From the NCBI GenBank assembly GCA_003550325.1, contig QKWP01000434.1, forward strand, positions 25,386-89,385: DNA of 64,000 nt, in the 5' to 3' direction. Of the stretch, positions 33,418-43,895 are shown piece by piece; within the stretch, counting starts at the first letter, position 1, and each line of letters begins with the position of its first letter. This DNA is from Gigaspora rosea (Eukaryota; Glomeromycota; Glomeromycetes; Diversisporales; Gigasporaceae). The notes under the pieces are model-generated. The model saw nothing but the letters and a program-made list of their open reading frames with translations, searched no databases and was not told where the DNA came from. The position numbers were made by a program, and so were the translations under genes.

Positions 33418-35440
33418 AGGACCCCAGACATCTCTGATATATGTCATATTTTTTTTTAGCAATTAATTCAAATTTGATCTAAGGTCCAAATTTAAATTTT
33501 AGCAAATTGAAGTTAATTTTAAAAAGGTCATAATTGAATATTTTGGCGAATTTCTAAGATTTTACACATGTTACCAGTATATTTTATTTTTAGCAATTTG
33601 CCTACATTTTGCAAGAATTATTATAACAAGTTAAGTCGTACTATGATAATTGATCCAGATATAACAAGTTATTAATGGCTATACAGAGCAAAATTATAAT
33701 CAATTATAATTGAAAATAAGTAAAAGTAGTTGTAGCATGTAACCAGGCTTTAGTATCAATAGCAACTTGCGTATGTATTACGATTATTGATCGTGATTGT
33801 ATATCGATAAACAAATAATTATGTAATGCAATTGCGGGGGTTATCATTAAGCAAATTAGTTAGTAATTCATATAATAATTGTAGTAATTATTATATAGTT
33901 AGTATCTTCTCTGAAATTTTCAAGAAATATAAAATTAAATATACTAGTATAATGTATTTTAATATGCTGAATAAGTTTTTTAGAGCACAAAGTTAGAATC
34001 AATTTGTAAAATTTTGAAATCATAATATTTTTAAAAATTTTTTTATTTGAATTCTATAGATTTGTAAAATTAAAATAAAAAAATTTTCATCAAATTTGGT
34101 CAAAAACTCATGGAGATATCTTTGATGAAAGTTCTTGTAAACAATTTCAATGCAGTTTCTTTGTAATATGTTTTTTTGCTTTTTCAAAATAACTCACTGT
34201 TCGGTGATGATTTACAAAAAATTTTACTATGCTAACTAAAAAAAATTTTATAACAAGACTTGTAGTGCATAATATTGACTAATAGAATCTCAAATTTAAT
34301 GAAAAAATATTAAAAACTTGTAAAGATATTAACGTTTTTGTAAATTTGAACACAAATGTTTTTGCAAGTTTTTCCCTAAACTTCAAATACTTCCAGATGC
34401 ATTTTCTCAAAATGAAACCTCCAAAACGTAACTTAGTAAATTAATAGAATAGATATTCGAGAGTCTTCAATTAAAATTTCATCAAAAACAGATTAATATT
34501 GACGAAGTTATGATAATTTTTCAATTTGATTCCAGATTCGGGATTTTCTAAAATTTTTAATTTTGATGAAAACAAAAAAATCATCATCACAGGCTAGATT
34601 TTTACAAGTTCAAATGAAAAAAATTACTGCGCACTAATATAATCAATAGAGAATAGGCTAAAATTTTGCTTTTTAAAATTTCAAGTTATTTGGTTAAATA
34701 TTTATTCCATAATAGCTTTTTTTATTTGGTGCAGCTTCTTTATAATATACTTTATGGAAATAAAAGAATCTTTCATCAAAGATATCTCTACAAGTTCTTG
34801 ACCAAATTTGATGAAAATTTTTTTTATTTGAATTTTATGGATCTATAGAATTCAAATTAAAAAATTTTCATCAAATTTGATCAAGTGGTTGCAAAGATAT
34901 CTTTGACCAAAGTTTTAGAGAATTTCAAACCGTGTATTACATGATAGATACATTTAAATTTGTTAACAAAACTTTGATCAAGGATATCTCTGCAACCACT
35001 TGATCAAATTTGATGAAAATATTTTTACTTATTTTACGGATCCATAAAATTTAAATAAAAAAGTTTTCATCAAATTTAATCAAGTAGTTGCAGAGATATT
35101 CTTGATTAATGTTTTGTCAAAAATTTAAATGTATCTGTTATGTGATATGCATTTTGAAATTCTCTAAAACTTTGATCAAAGATATCTCTGCAACCACCTA
35201 ATCAAATTTGATGGAAATTTTTTTATTTGAATTCTATGGATCTATACAATTCAAATAAAAAAATTTGCTCTATATTTTTTTACCTGATACTAGATGTTAT
35301 AATTAAGTTTTTAGCAAATTACTATAAAATTTATATATAATAATCCAATTTTTAGCAAATTTACTTGATTTTAGGGGTAGCAAAAATGTCTAAATTCATA
35401 CAGATTAGTTATGACCTATATGAGAGATGTCCGGGGCCCT
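33418..35440. mobile_element. AGGACCC-type hAT-like element, 2.02 kb, both ends present
   Basis: The left end AGGACCCCAGACATCTCTGA and inverted right end AGGGCCCCGGACATCTCTCA pair over about 30 bp. The flanking 8-mers, GTCTATAC (33410-33417) and GCCTACAA (35441-35448), agree at only five positions, so the duplication has decayed. It is the reference copy for the longer 25219-29009 and the broken 528-4440 and 11821-15181 elements. It is non-coding and holds 2.5 palindromic units. Confidence 0.85.
34780..35265. repeat. Palindromic ~200-bp units (about 2.5)
   Basis: Same unit as at 885-1689: GCAACCACTTGATCAAATTT and inverted copies around CTATGGATC centres, period about 195-200 bp. Confidence 0.85.
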
Positions 35441-35521
35441 GCCTACAAAGATTAGCCTGAAGAAGTCAAAAAACAAAAAAAATGCAAGAACATATTTTGG
35501 GAAGGTAATATTACCTATATT

Positions 35522-35558
35522 GGTCCTAACCCTAACCCCAACCCTGACCCTAATGCTA
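35522..35558. repeat. Interstitial telomere-like CCCTAA repeats
   Basis: CTAACCCTAACCCCAACC is followed by CTGACCCTAATGCTAAAC, about six degenerate CCCTAA units between two hAT-like elements. A second tract is at 41743-41771. Confidence 0.7.
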
Positions 35559-35621
35559 AACAGTCTCTTATACGAATTTTAACTAAATTTTCAAAAAATC
35601 ATGTGGCTACATAGCTTTAGC

Positions 35622-35798
35622 AGGACCCTGAAATATACATAGATAGGTCAGGTATGAGCTTGCTTCTTTTTGAAGTTTTTTATGCAGATCTTTTTTATTT
35701 ATAGTAATTTTTTGCTTATTTTTAGTTTTTTCTGCAGATCTTTCCTTTTTAGTAACCTTATAATTAACCTGACCTATCTATGTATATTTCGGGGTTCT
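35622..35798. mobile_element. AGGACCC-type hAT-like MITE, 177 bp
   Basis: The ends AGGACCCTGAAATATACATA and inverted AGAACCCCGAAATATACATA continue matching through GATAGGTCAGGT. The exact 8-bp duplication GCTTTAGC flanks it (35614-35621 and 35799-35806). Confidence 0.92.
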
Positions 35799-36017
35799 GC
35801 TTTAGCTATCCCCCTTAATGAACTCACGCGAAATATTGTTGGGTCCGAAAAATTTCACTATACAAATACTTGTTATACTTGGAGTAAATTTAAAAATATA
35901 TTTATTTAAAAAAAAAATACATATATATACATATAATACAACGTTATCCTACAGAGCGAATCCAAACACTGTCTTACTACCTATTAACTGTATTATAATG
36001 ACCGAATTATATCCTCA

Positions 36018-36108
36018 TATATGGGTGATGCCAAGGGAAAACCAGACTTTGATCATATAAATTTTATATGATCGAAGTCTGGTTTTTCTTTAGTGTCGCC
36101 CATATATA
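36018..36108. repeat. ~90-bp near-perfect hairpin
   Basis: TATATGGGTGATGCC, GGGAAAACCAGACTT and GATCATATAAA on the left return inverted on the right, with a centre near 36062. It may be a tiny MITE; no clear duplication was found. Confidence 0.75.
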
Positions 36109-36129
36109 TACATGCATATACTCTTCTTT

Positions 36130-36866
36130 GTAATTTAGAAAATGTTAAATCCAAAAAAACAAAAAAACAAGTTAGATCCGAAAAAAAAAATTTCTGAAAA
36201 AAACTAAAGAGAAAATAAATTGAAACTGATACTTATCGTATAATGAGCCAGCTCCCAGTATCAACCCCAAATTCCATTCCGGTGCTAAATACAAAACTAC
36301 AAAAAAAAAATAGTGCCAGAAAAGAACAAAATGAAACTGATAGTGTATTATTTTCTAGTCTCAAGTCCAAATCTCGTCCGGTACTAAATTCAAGACCTAT
36401 GAAAAAGAGAAGTTAGTACTAGAAAAGAAAAGGTAAACAAATAAAAATTAATACCAGAAAAAAAAACGAATAGAAACTGATGCTGAACCTTATAGTGAAC
36501 AGTTCCCAATCTCAAGTCCAAATCTCATTCTGGCGCTGAATAAAAAAACAAATAATAAAGTTAGTATCAGAAAAAAAAATCCAAGAAAACAAATAAAAGT
36601 TCATACTTACAATGCACCAACTTCCAATCTCAAAATCCAAATTTCTGGTCCCGGTGCCAAAGATAAGATCTACAAAAAAAAAAAAAAGAAGAAAATTAAT
36701 ACTAGGAAAAAAAAAAGACCAGTACAGAAAAGAATCAAAGAAAGCAAATGGAAAGTTCAAGTCCAAATTCTCGTCCCTTTAATATGAGACCTACGAATAA
36801 AAAAAAGAAAAAAATTAGTACCAGAAGAGAGAGAGAGAAGAAAAAAAAATCTAAGAAAACGAATGG
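36130..36866. repeat. Degenerate ~120-bp tandem array
   Basis: Five to six units share TCAAGTCCAAATCTC, CCGGTGCTAAATACAA, GACCTACGAAAAAA and AGTTAGTACCAGAAAAAA, separated by A-rich spacers. A lone relative is at 39550-39700. No coding potential is seen. Confidence 0.8.
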
Positions 36867-36874
36867 ATACTCAT

Positions 36875-38016
36875 AGGACCCTGAAGAATATATGTAATAC
36901 TGAGATCTGGCTTTGTATAGACTTATATATAATTTTTCCATATGTCATATGTTTAAATTTGTATAACCAACTGGTAATTTTTTGAAAATTTAGATGTTTA
37001 TTTGTATAACAAAGACGATCTTTATAACAAGTACGATCTTTTTTGTATAACGATACTATATATACATCGGGAAAATTTTTAAGTAGATATAAATCAATAT
37101 ATACCGTATGTTGCAGCTACCTTTTTTTGCTGATTTTTAACAAAAAAACCCCGTGGGTAGCTTATTTACTATTTTAAGTAATTTAAAGCACAATAAAGAG
37201 GTAGCTTATTTTTGAATACAAACTTTAATAAGTAAAATAAATAAATAAATATGCTGTAGACAATAAATAAATATGCTGTAGATGATAAATAAATATGTTA
37301 TAAACAATAAATAAATATGCAGAAAAAAATCGGGAGTAACTTATAAAGCGATTTTTGGTCAATCGATTATAGTCGCTACATAGTAAAGTCCAAAATTTTA
37401 CTAAGCAAATCGATTAAAGTCGCATAAGTAACATTGTTCAGCAGATCAAAATACGCGTACTCTGAAAATTTCATACAGATCGGAGAATTTTCTATTATTT
37501 GACTTTTAATTTTTACGTTCAACGGATTTTTTTTCATAAAAAAAAAAACCGCTGAACGTAAAAATTAAAAGTCAAATAATAAAAAGTTCTCCGATTTGTA
37601 TAAAATTTTTAGGGTATGCGTATTTTGATCTGCTGAACAATGTTACTTATGCGACTTTAATCGATTTGCTTAGTAAAATTTAGACTTTACTATGTAGCAA
37701 CGTTCATCGATCGTATGGGTAGCTTATTTTCGGAATTAAAAATTTTGTTGTTGAATTTGAACACAGTTAACTACTGCCCTTCTTTTTCTAGATAGGTTTC
37801 TGATTTTCTCTTCATCACTTTTTTTTGTGTAATTATGTTTTTGGCTTTGGTGGTTAACATGATCATACTAGTACTCAGATCTGAAATTGTATAATTTATA
37901 GTAAATTTGAACTTATATGATAATTTTGTATAAAGCTTTTAATAAAATTAAGTGTATAAAGTTATATTAAAATTTTGAGTCTGGATCTGAGTTATATATG
38001 TATTCTTCGGGGTCCT
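36875..38016. mobile_element. AGGACCC-type hAT-like element with giant internal hairpin, 1.14 kb
   Basis: The ends AGGACCCTGAAGAATATATG and inverted AGGACCCCGAAGAATACATA carry the exact 8-bp duplication ATACTCAT (36867-36874 and 38017-38024). Inside, arms of about 165 bp at 37362-37527 and 37545-37712 are near-perfect inverted copies around a poly-A/poly-T loop. A minisatellite of about 25 bp (AATAAATAAATATGCTGTAG, four copies) lies at 37241-37321. No transposase. Confidence 0.92.
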
Positions 38017-38024
38017 ATACTCAT

Positions 38025-38343
38025 CCTAATGATCATATATAAGTTTCTTCAAAATAGTTCCACCACGAATTAGACCCAAAAGCGAACGCAAGTTTTTAAA
38101 TATCTGGACTACCGTAAAATGTGCATGCTGGTTGGGATCATTTCAGCATTTTTGGTAGAGTTGAATGTATGAGTCTGGTATACTGTACCTTCTACAGGTA
38201 TTTCTCTTCCTCTTTGGGATACATGAAAAACAGTACCATAAGGGATTTTTGCCAATGAATAAAATGGCAGTTTGCCACTTTAAAACTCTCAGTTAATACT
38301 AGACCCGGGTCCCTTATAGATTTTAAAATTGTTGAATTACCAG
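38025..38343. other. Intergenic, no gene seen
   Basis: Unique-looking sequence between two hAT-like elements. Short frames only; nothing recognised. Confidence 0.4.
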
Positions 38344-39407
38344 TAGGCCTCTGCACGGGCCTGGGCTACCCATGGGTACCCGTGGGTAGGACTACAAAGG
38401 GCTGGGCTAGGGTATTTAGGGTATTGAATTCCAAGCCCTAGGGTAAGGGTAAGGGCTTGAGACATGGGCCCTTACACAGACGGGTAGGGTGAGGGTAGTA
38501 CTGCGGGTACCCGTTATACATATTTTACATGAATATCAGCTCATATAATTGGCTAATGTATGTTAATTTCGATCCATACCTGATACCTATTTTATTTAAG
38601 AAGTACGTGAGATAAAGAATGTATGTGATTTGATGTTGATTGAACTCTGATCTAGACCCATGCTTTGTTGTTGCGATTGATTTTTGGTCAAGGTTGTAGC
38701 ACGTGGCGTATAACCCTTGACCAGTGCTACTCTTCTTTTCTATCTGTTGACCCTTATCAACATGCAGAGTATAAAAAACATTATCCTAAACATTTAAAAT
38801 CAGGTATTTGAGTTCACGAATATTTAATATTTAGTTCTCATTAGCCGCGTTAATTTGGCATTGTATGTAAAGAGCATTTATTAATCTAAGTATTTTAAAT
38901 AAGTATTCAACTTCATATATATTTACTAGTTAATTTTATTTTATTCGTATCAAAGCATCTATTACTTTATTAAGCTCGTGGGCAGTGTTGTACATGGGAC
39001 AGTTGGGACATACGTTGGGACATTTTGGGACATTCTGGGACAATTTTATAAATTGAAATTACTTAAAATTTTATTAAGATAATCTAATTAAATTTTTTTA
39101 AAAATGTGTTAAGCAAATAAAAAAATATATAATAATATATTTTTTAAAATTAATTTATTAATTATTAAGGCTTGGGACATAGTTGGGACACTTGGGACGC
39201 TGGGACGTTGGGACGTTGGGACATAGCAAAAAAAGGCTGGGACAGTGAAAATGTACAACACTGCCCGTGGGTATCCACGGGCTTTGAGAGCCGAGCTAGG
39301 GCGTCGAGTTCTAAGCCCTAGGGTAAGGGTAGGGGCTTGGAAGTCAAGCCCTTACACAAACGGGTAGGGCTAGGGTATTTCTATTACCCGGCCCATGCAG
39401 AGGCCTA
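38344..39407. mobile_element. hAT-like element (TAGGCCTCTGCA ends), 1.06 kb
   Basis: The ends TAGGCCTCTGCACGGGC and inverted TAGGCCTCTGCATGGGC are flanked exactly by ATTACCAG (38336-38343 and 39408-39415). GC-rich sub-terminal motifs AAGCCCTAGGGTAAGGGTA and ACGGGTAGGG occur at both ends. A smaller hAT-like MITE is inserted inside. Degenerate relatives lie at 18715-18920. No transposase. Confidence 0.92.
38983..39263. mobile_element. Nested hAT-like MITE (CAGTGTTGTACAT ends), 281 bp
   Basis: The ends CAGTGTTGTACATGGGACAG and inverted CAGTGTTGTACATTTTCACT are flanked by CTCGTGGG and CCCGTGGG (7 of 8 bases). Both sub-terminal parts are full of TTGGGACA words (more than ten copies). It sits inside the TAGGCCTCTGCA element and is therefore younger. 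Confidence 0.88.
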
Positions 39408-39415
39408 ATTACCAG

Positions 39416-40522
39416 ACACAGATCTGAGGTTGTTAATGAGCACTATGTTAACTTCTTTTTAATAGTAATACTCCAGAGTATTGCTATAAAAATGAAGTTA
39501 ATATAGTACTATTAACAATCTTTCCCAGATCTTAATTTACAGTAGCAATTTTCTTACGTTCAAATCTTCGTTCCCGGTACTGAGTACAAAACCTACGAAA
39601 AGTAAAAAAAAGTTAATACGATACTAGTAAAAAAAAAAAAAGCAAACAAAACGAAAAAAAAGAAATGAAACTGATTCTTATTCTACAATGTATCAGTTTC
39701 TAAAGCTAAAAAAAAACAAATCGAGTACAGCACATATGCATGTACTTATGTATGCAATCAAGATAATTCTAAGTAGTCCTGTAGTCAATCACATTCGGTC
39801 TGGTTAGAGTAACACATGAATTTTGATCATGTGACTTTCTTGCCATTTGATTGGTTAAAAAGCCAGAGATATATAAGCTATATATCTATGGCTAGAGATG
39901 CCTAGAATTTCCCTTACATAAAAAGCATTAATATCAGTAATTTATTTTTTTTAATATCAATTGTACAATACATATATCAGACAAAGTATATTTTATTTTA
40001 TACTTTTTATATAGGTTTCAAAACAAAGAGCAATAATATTAGTAATTTATTTTTTAATATCAATTGTATTCTTTTTGCATGAGTTTTAGAACAAAAAAAA
40101 TAATAATTAGGAAGTTTATTTCCAATTTTTATTATAGAATTTATATGGTTTATTTTTATTATATAGAATCAGAGTAACTTGATATACATTTTGGAGAAAA
40201 GAAAAAATCAAAGTTTAATTTGTTTTGATGATTTAAAAAATCGAAGAAATCAAAAATTAATTTGTTTTGATATTTAAAAAAAATTGAAGAATAAAAGTTT
40301 TATTTGTTTTGATGAAATTGAAGTTTAATTTGTTTTAATAAAATCAGAGTTTAGGTTAGCTTGTTTTAACCAAATTATTATTACTATTTTTATATTTTTA
40401 TTCAGTGATTTGTTAATTTCAGTATCAGATATATATATCAAAAAAAAATAAAGTTAATATATTATTACTTTTTTATTATTGGATAAAAAAAGTAATAAAT
40501 CAAAAAAATTAAATTATATAAA
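39416..40522. other. Intergenic with array remnant and dispersed repeats
   Basis: 39550-39700 is one unit of the 36-kb tandem array. 39850-40010 repeats 33130-33250 inverted. 40190-40350 repeats AATCAAAGTTTAATTTGTTTTG-like words four to five times. No gene. Confidence 0.5.
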
Positions 40523-40530
40523 TAAATATA

Positions 40531-41486
40531 GGGGGCTAGTAATTGTACCCCCAAAATTGGTATTTATACCCCCCAGCCCGGATTCCGAACCCTTCCGACC
40601 TAGTCCGTGTAATGTAGTACAAACAAAGATCATGTGACTTTTATATATGTTACACAAATGCCCAGTGCATTTTTTTTTGCAAAAATAATTTTTGGTTACA
40701 CGCTGCTAATGTCGTGTAACATTACACAAGTCTAATTTTGCCGACATTAGGCTTAATGCTGGTGGGCACTATCATGATAATGCCCCCAGCAGGGTTAGAT
40801 ATAATTTCGGCCCACCCTAACCCTAAATCTAGTGGTGCCCTAACCCGGCATTAAGTTTAATGCTGGTGGGCACTGTCATGATAATGCGCCCGGCGGAGTT
40901 AGACATAATTCCAGCCACCCTAACCCTAAATCTAGTGGTACCCTATCCCGGCATTAAGCTTAATGCTGGTGGGCACTATCATGATAATGCCCCCGGCGGG
41001 GTTAGACATCTCCGGCCCACCCTATCCCTAAATCTAATGCCCGGCATTAAGCTTAATGCTGGTGGGCACTGTCATGATAATGCGCCCGGCGGAGTTAGAC
41101 ATAATTCCAGCCACCCTAACCCTAAATCTAGTGGTACCCTATCCCGGCATTAAGCTTAATGCTGGTGGGCGGTACCACTAGATTTAGGGTTAGATGGGCC
41201 GGAATTATGTCTAACCCCGCCGGGGGCATTATCATGATAGTGCCCACTAGCATTAAGCTTAATGCTGGGTTAGGGTACCAAAATTAGACTTGTGTAACAT
41301 TATACGACATTAGCGGTGTGTAACCAAAAATTATTTTTGCAAAAACAATGCACCGGGCCTTTGTGTAATATATATAAAAGTCACATGATTTTTGTTTGTA
41401 CTAAATTACACGGACTAGGTCGGAATGGTCAGAATCCGGGCTGGGGGGTATAAATACCAATTTTGGGGGTACAATTACCAGCCCTC
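40531..41486. mobile_element. MULE-like foldback element (GGGGGCTAGTAATTG ends), 956 bp
   Basis: Terminal inverted repeats of about 190 bp begin GGGGGCTAGTAATTGTACCC and GAGGGCTGGTAATTGTACCC, including CAAAATTGGTATTTATACCC. TAAATATA and TAACTATA flank it (7 of 8 match). The interior is the GCATTAAGCTTAATGC tandem repeat. The sequence inside the TIR (GCAAAAATAATTTTTGGTTA) is shared with 60319-61058, though their outer ends differ. Confidence 0.85.
40745..41165. repeat. Tandem repeat of ~92-105-bp units (4 copies)
   Basis: GGCATTAAGCTTAATGCTGG starts units near 40745, 40850, 40950, 41042 and 41147; an inverted unit follows to about 41270. Units contain CCTAACCCTAAATCTAGTGG, giving a repetitive open frame that is not a gene. 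Confidence 0.9.
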
Positions 41487-41742
41487 TAACTATAATATAT
41501 ATATATATAAATTTTTAAAATATAATTATATATATTTTGTTTATTTTACTAAATATAAAATAAAGTTATGAAAAATGATCATATGTATTGTACAAACTGC
41601 ATATGTGGTCTTCTAGACCAATAATATACAAATATTAATAACTGTCGTAGATCATAATTTAAAATGAAATCTATATTCTATACTTAACCAGCTAGCCTTC
41701 TAAAACCCATTTATACTTGTTTATTATAATTTTTTTTAAAAC

Positions 41743-41771
41743 TAACCCTAATCCTAAACCCCTAACCCTAA
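41743..41771. repeat. Interstitial telomere-like repeat
   Basis: CTAACCCTAATCCTAAACCC continues CTAACCCTAAA, about five degenerate CCCTAA units just outside the foldback element. Confidence 0.65.
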
Positions 41772-42002
41772 AAAATATACCTCAAAAAAATTTAGTTTTC
41801 GAGATTTTATACTATCATTTCATTTTAATCTGGATTTCATTATGATCTGTTACAATAACTCCCTTTATTTTTTTTTTTTAATTAACTAGGTGGTCCGGTA
41901 TGTTTATTATAAAAACTATAGTTACATATGCAAATGCTATTACTATAGTTCGATCTATTGATCTGAAAATAAAACTATAACTCGACCAGTTACTGTAGGC
42001 AC

Positions 42003-42888
42003 TTAACCGTGACCTGCCAAGGATAGATAATATCTCACTATACCCATTGTACCTAATGGCCTCAGGATACAGCTCACCGACAGAGATCTATCAGCTCGTC
42101 CATCCCACCTAATTTCTTTCAAACTTTTTCCACCTAGATCCTGGCAGAAAAGTTAAACAAAACTAATTGCGACTAACAAGAAAAATAAAAAAAACAAAGT
42201 ATACGAAGGTGTATAAGAGGAAAGTGAAATAAAAGGAAGATAAAAATTGGGGAAATTTACATATCCTAAACGAAAAACCTAAAATAAATGGACAAGATAA
42301 AAAAAGCGAAAGAAAAAAAGTGGTCGGACATACATATATTATGAAAAAAAAGAAAACTATGTAAAAATTCCTCCAGCAGTTTCTCCGAAAAACCTCACGT
42401 GTTATTCATTGTTTGTTTTGTTTTCAAAACATCCTCGTGACTTTGAATCTGAAATAGTAGGTGCCTTCCTAATTGGGACGGAGTAAACACTGCCGATCTT
42501 TTGGAGGGGGTACGCCGAAACGCCCACTTTTTGGAATTTTTGGGGAGCCGTTAACACCAAAAAAAAATTTTCCAAACCCGAAGAGAAAGTAAGAGTTACG
42601 CTATACTGAATAATATATCTAACCAGGCCTTTGCTTCTATATTCATATCCACAGGACTTGACAAAACTCCAGAGTTGCTCTACTACTTCTTCGCTCAATA
42701 GTACCAAAGCCCGCCAAGGTGCCTCGCTTAAAAGTCTGCAAGTCTTTTTCATCTCTATTTCATAGCGCAGAACATCCAGTGAATGGTCTTTGTACCTGAT
42801 AGCAGCTTTGATGAAGTTTTGTTGTGTTAAATATATTAACTGTATAGTTTTTCGTAGTTCGATTTTTGTGGAAGGTTTGATAACTGCC
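42003..42888 (-). CDS. Hypothetical spliced gene, 5' end missing
   Basis: Two exons fit on the minus strand. The first runs 42888-42600, entered through an AAAG/G acceptor and ending at AGC/GTAACT. The 459-bp intron is 42599-42141, ending CTGCCAG. The last exon is 42140-42003, ending in TAA. Together they encode about 141 residues: KPSTKIELRKTIQLIYLTQQ, then DHSLDVLRYEIEMKKTCRLL, APWRALVLLSEEVVEQLWSF, CGYEYRSKGLVRYIIQYS and, after the splice, DLGGKSLKEIRWDGRADRSL … YYLSLAGHG. The exons join in phase 0. I do not recognise the domain. A decayed second copy lies at 48900-49600, including the end of the intron and last exon, which supports a real gene. No upstream exon was found; repeats begin by 43277. 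Confidence 0.55.
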
Positions 42889-43276
42889 CTTTATTAAACA
42901 AAATATTCTATAAAATTTTATATAAACAAATTTCTGAATACCTTATAGTTACCCAATTAATACTATTTAGATATTCAAATCTAAAATAAGTTTTAACTAC
43001 TCTAGTAGGTTTAGATTGCAAATAAATTAGTCTAAGTTTTACTTTTAAAAAAATTTGTATTTGGATAGTATTAAATTGCTTAATGTAATTGAACTATGTT
43101 CAAAAAACCCAATAAAGACAAGAACAAACCTCACTTTAATATTAAAAAAAATAAAAAATATTTATTTATTTGTTATTTTTATATAGGTTTATTATATTTA
43201 TTTAAGCATTGTTAGAAGGAGAAAAATACTATTAAATAAAATTTGCAAGAATATTATACTAACTTTTTGAATATAT

Positions 43277-43895
43277 GGAGTGCTCCGTATTAAAAGGGCC
43301 CATTTTTACATTTATCTCATTTTGAGATAATTGAGTTTAACCATTTGTTTTGATTTTCGGACTGATCCGGGATTAATTAAATTTCACGATTTTGATTGGT
43401 TAAAGACGGCAGGTGACTATCGGATAATCTCGTGACGTGTTGGCTCTACGCAGCCTCATGTAATTTTTCTTTTTAAATTATCTTGATTTTTTATTATGCA
43501 AATCGACTTTCATTAATAATTGAAAAATATCAATCATGTCAAAATTTACATGAATTTAATAATTAGAAATTCTTTATTATAAAAAATTTTTTTTATATAG
43601 AATTTTTTTTTTTACAAATGCATTTTGCAAGAACATTACAATAATTTTAAATTTGAATAATCTAAAAACAGTATTCTTAGATTAGGAAAAAGAAAATATC
43701 AGCTAATGCATCTGTAAGAATATTATCCTAACTTTTTAAATCTAAATATCAGTTCTAAAAAAAGTATTAGCAAATTCACCTTGCAAAAACGGTTTGAATA
43801 AGTTAGTGGTTATAATTTTAATCGGGTAATGAGCATCGATTCTGGCCTTTTTAATACGATAATAATTTTTTTTTTATATTAATATGTAATACAGT
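43277..43895. mobile_element. Larger relative of the 29208-29540 element
   Basis: It starts GGAGTGCTCCGTATTAAAAG and then runs collinear with the inverted right half of 29208-29540 (CATTTTGAGATAATTGAG, ACTGATCCGGGATTAATT, CGCAGCCTCATGTAATTTT). The right end is uncertain: GGCCTTTTTAATACG at 43844 or TTAATATGTAATACAGTG at about 43895. Confidence 0.6.

Noticed and set aside
37241..37321. Regularly spaced AATAAATAAATATG repeats resembling a CRISPR array
   Set aside because: Eukaryotic context, units directly adjoin as a 25-bp minisatellite, and no spacers of constant length.
40860..41153. Open frame of 97 codons on the + strand
   Set aside because: It is produced by reading through the tandem GGCATTAAGCTTAATGC units; the protein repeats with the DNA unit and has no independent signal.
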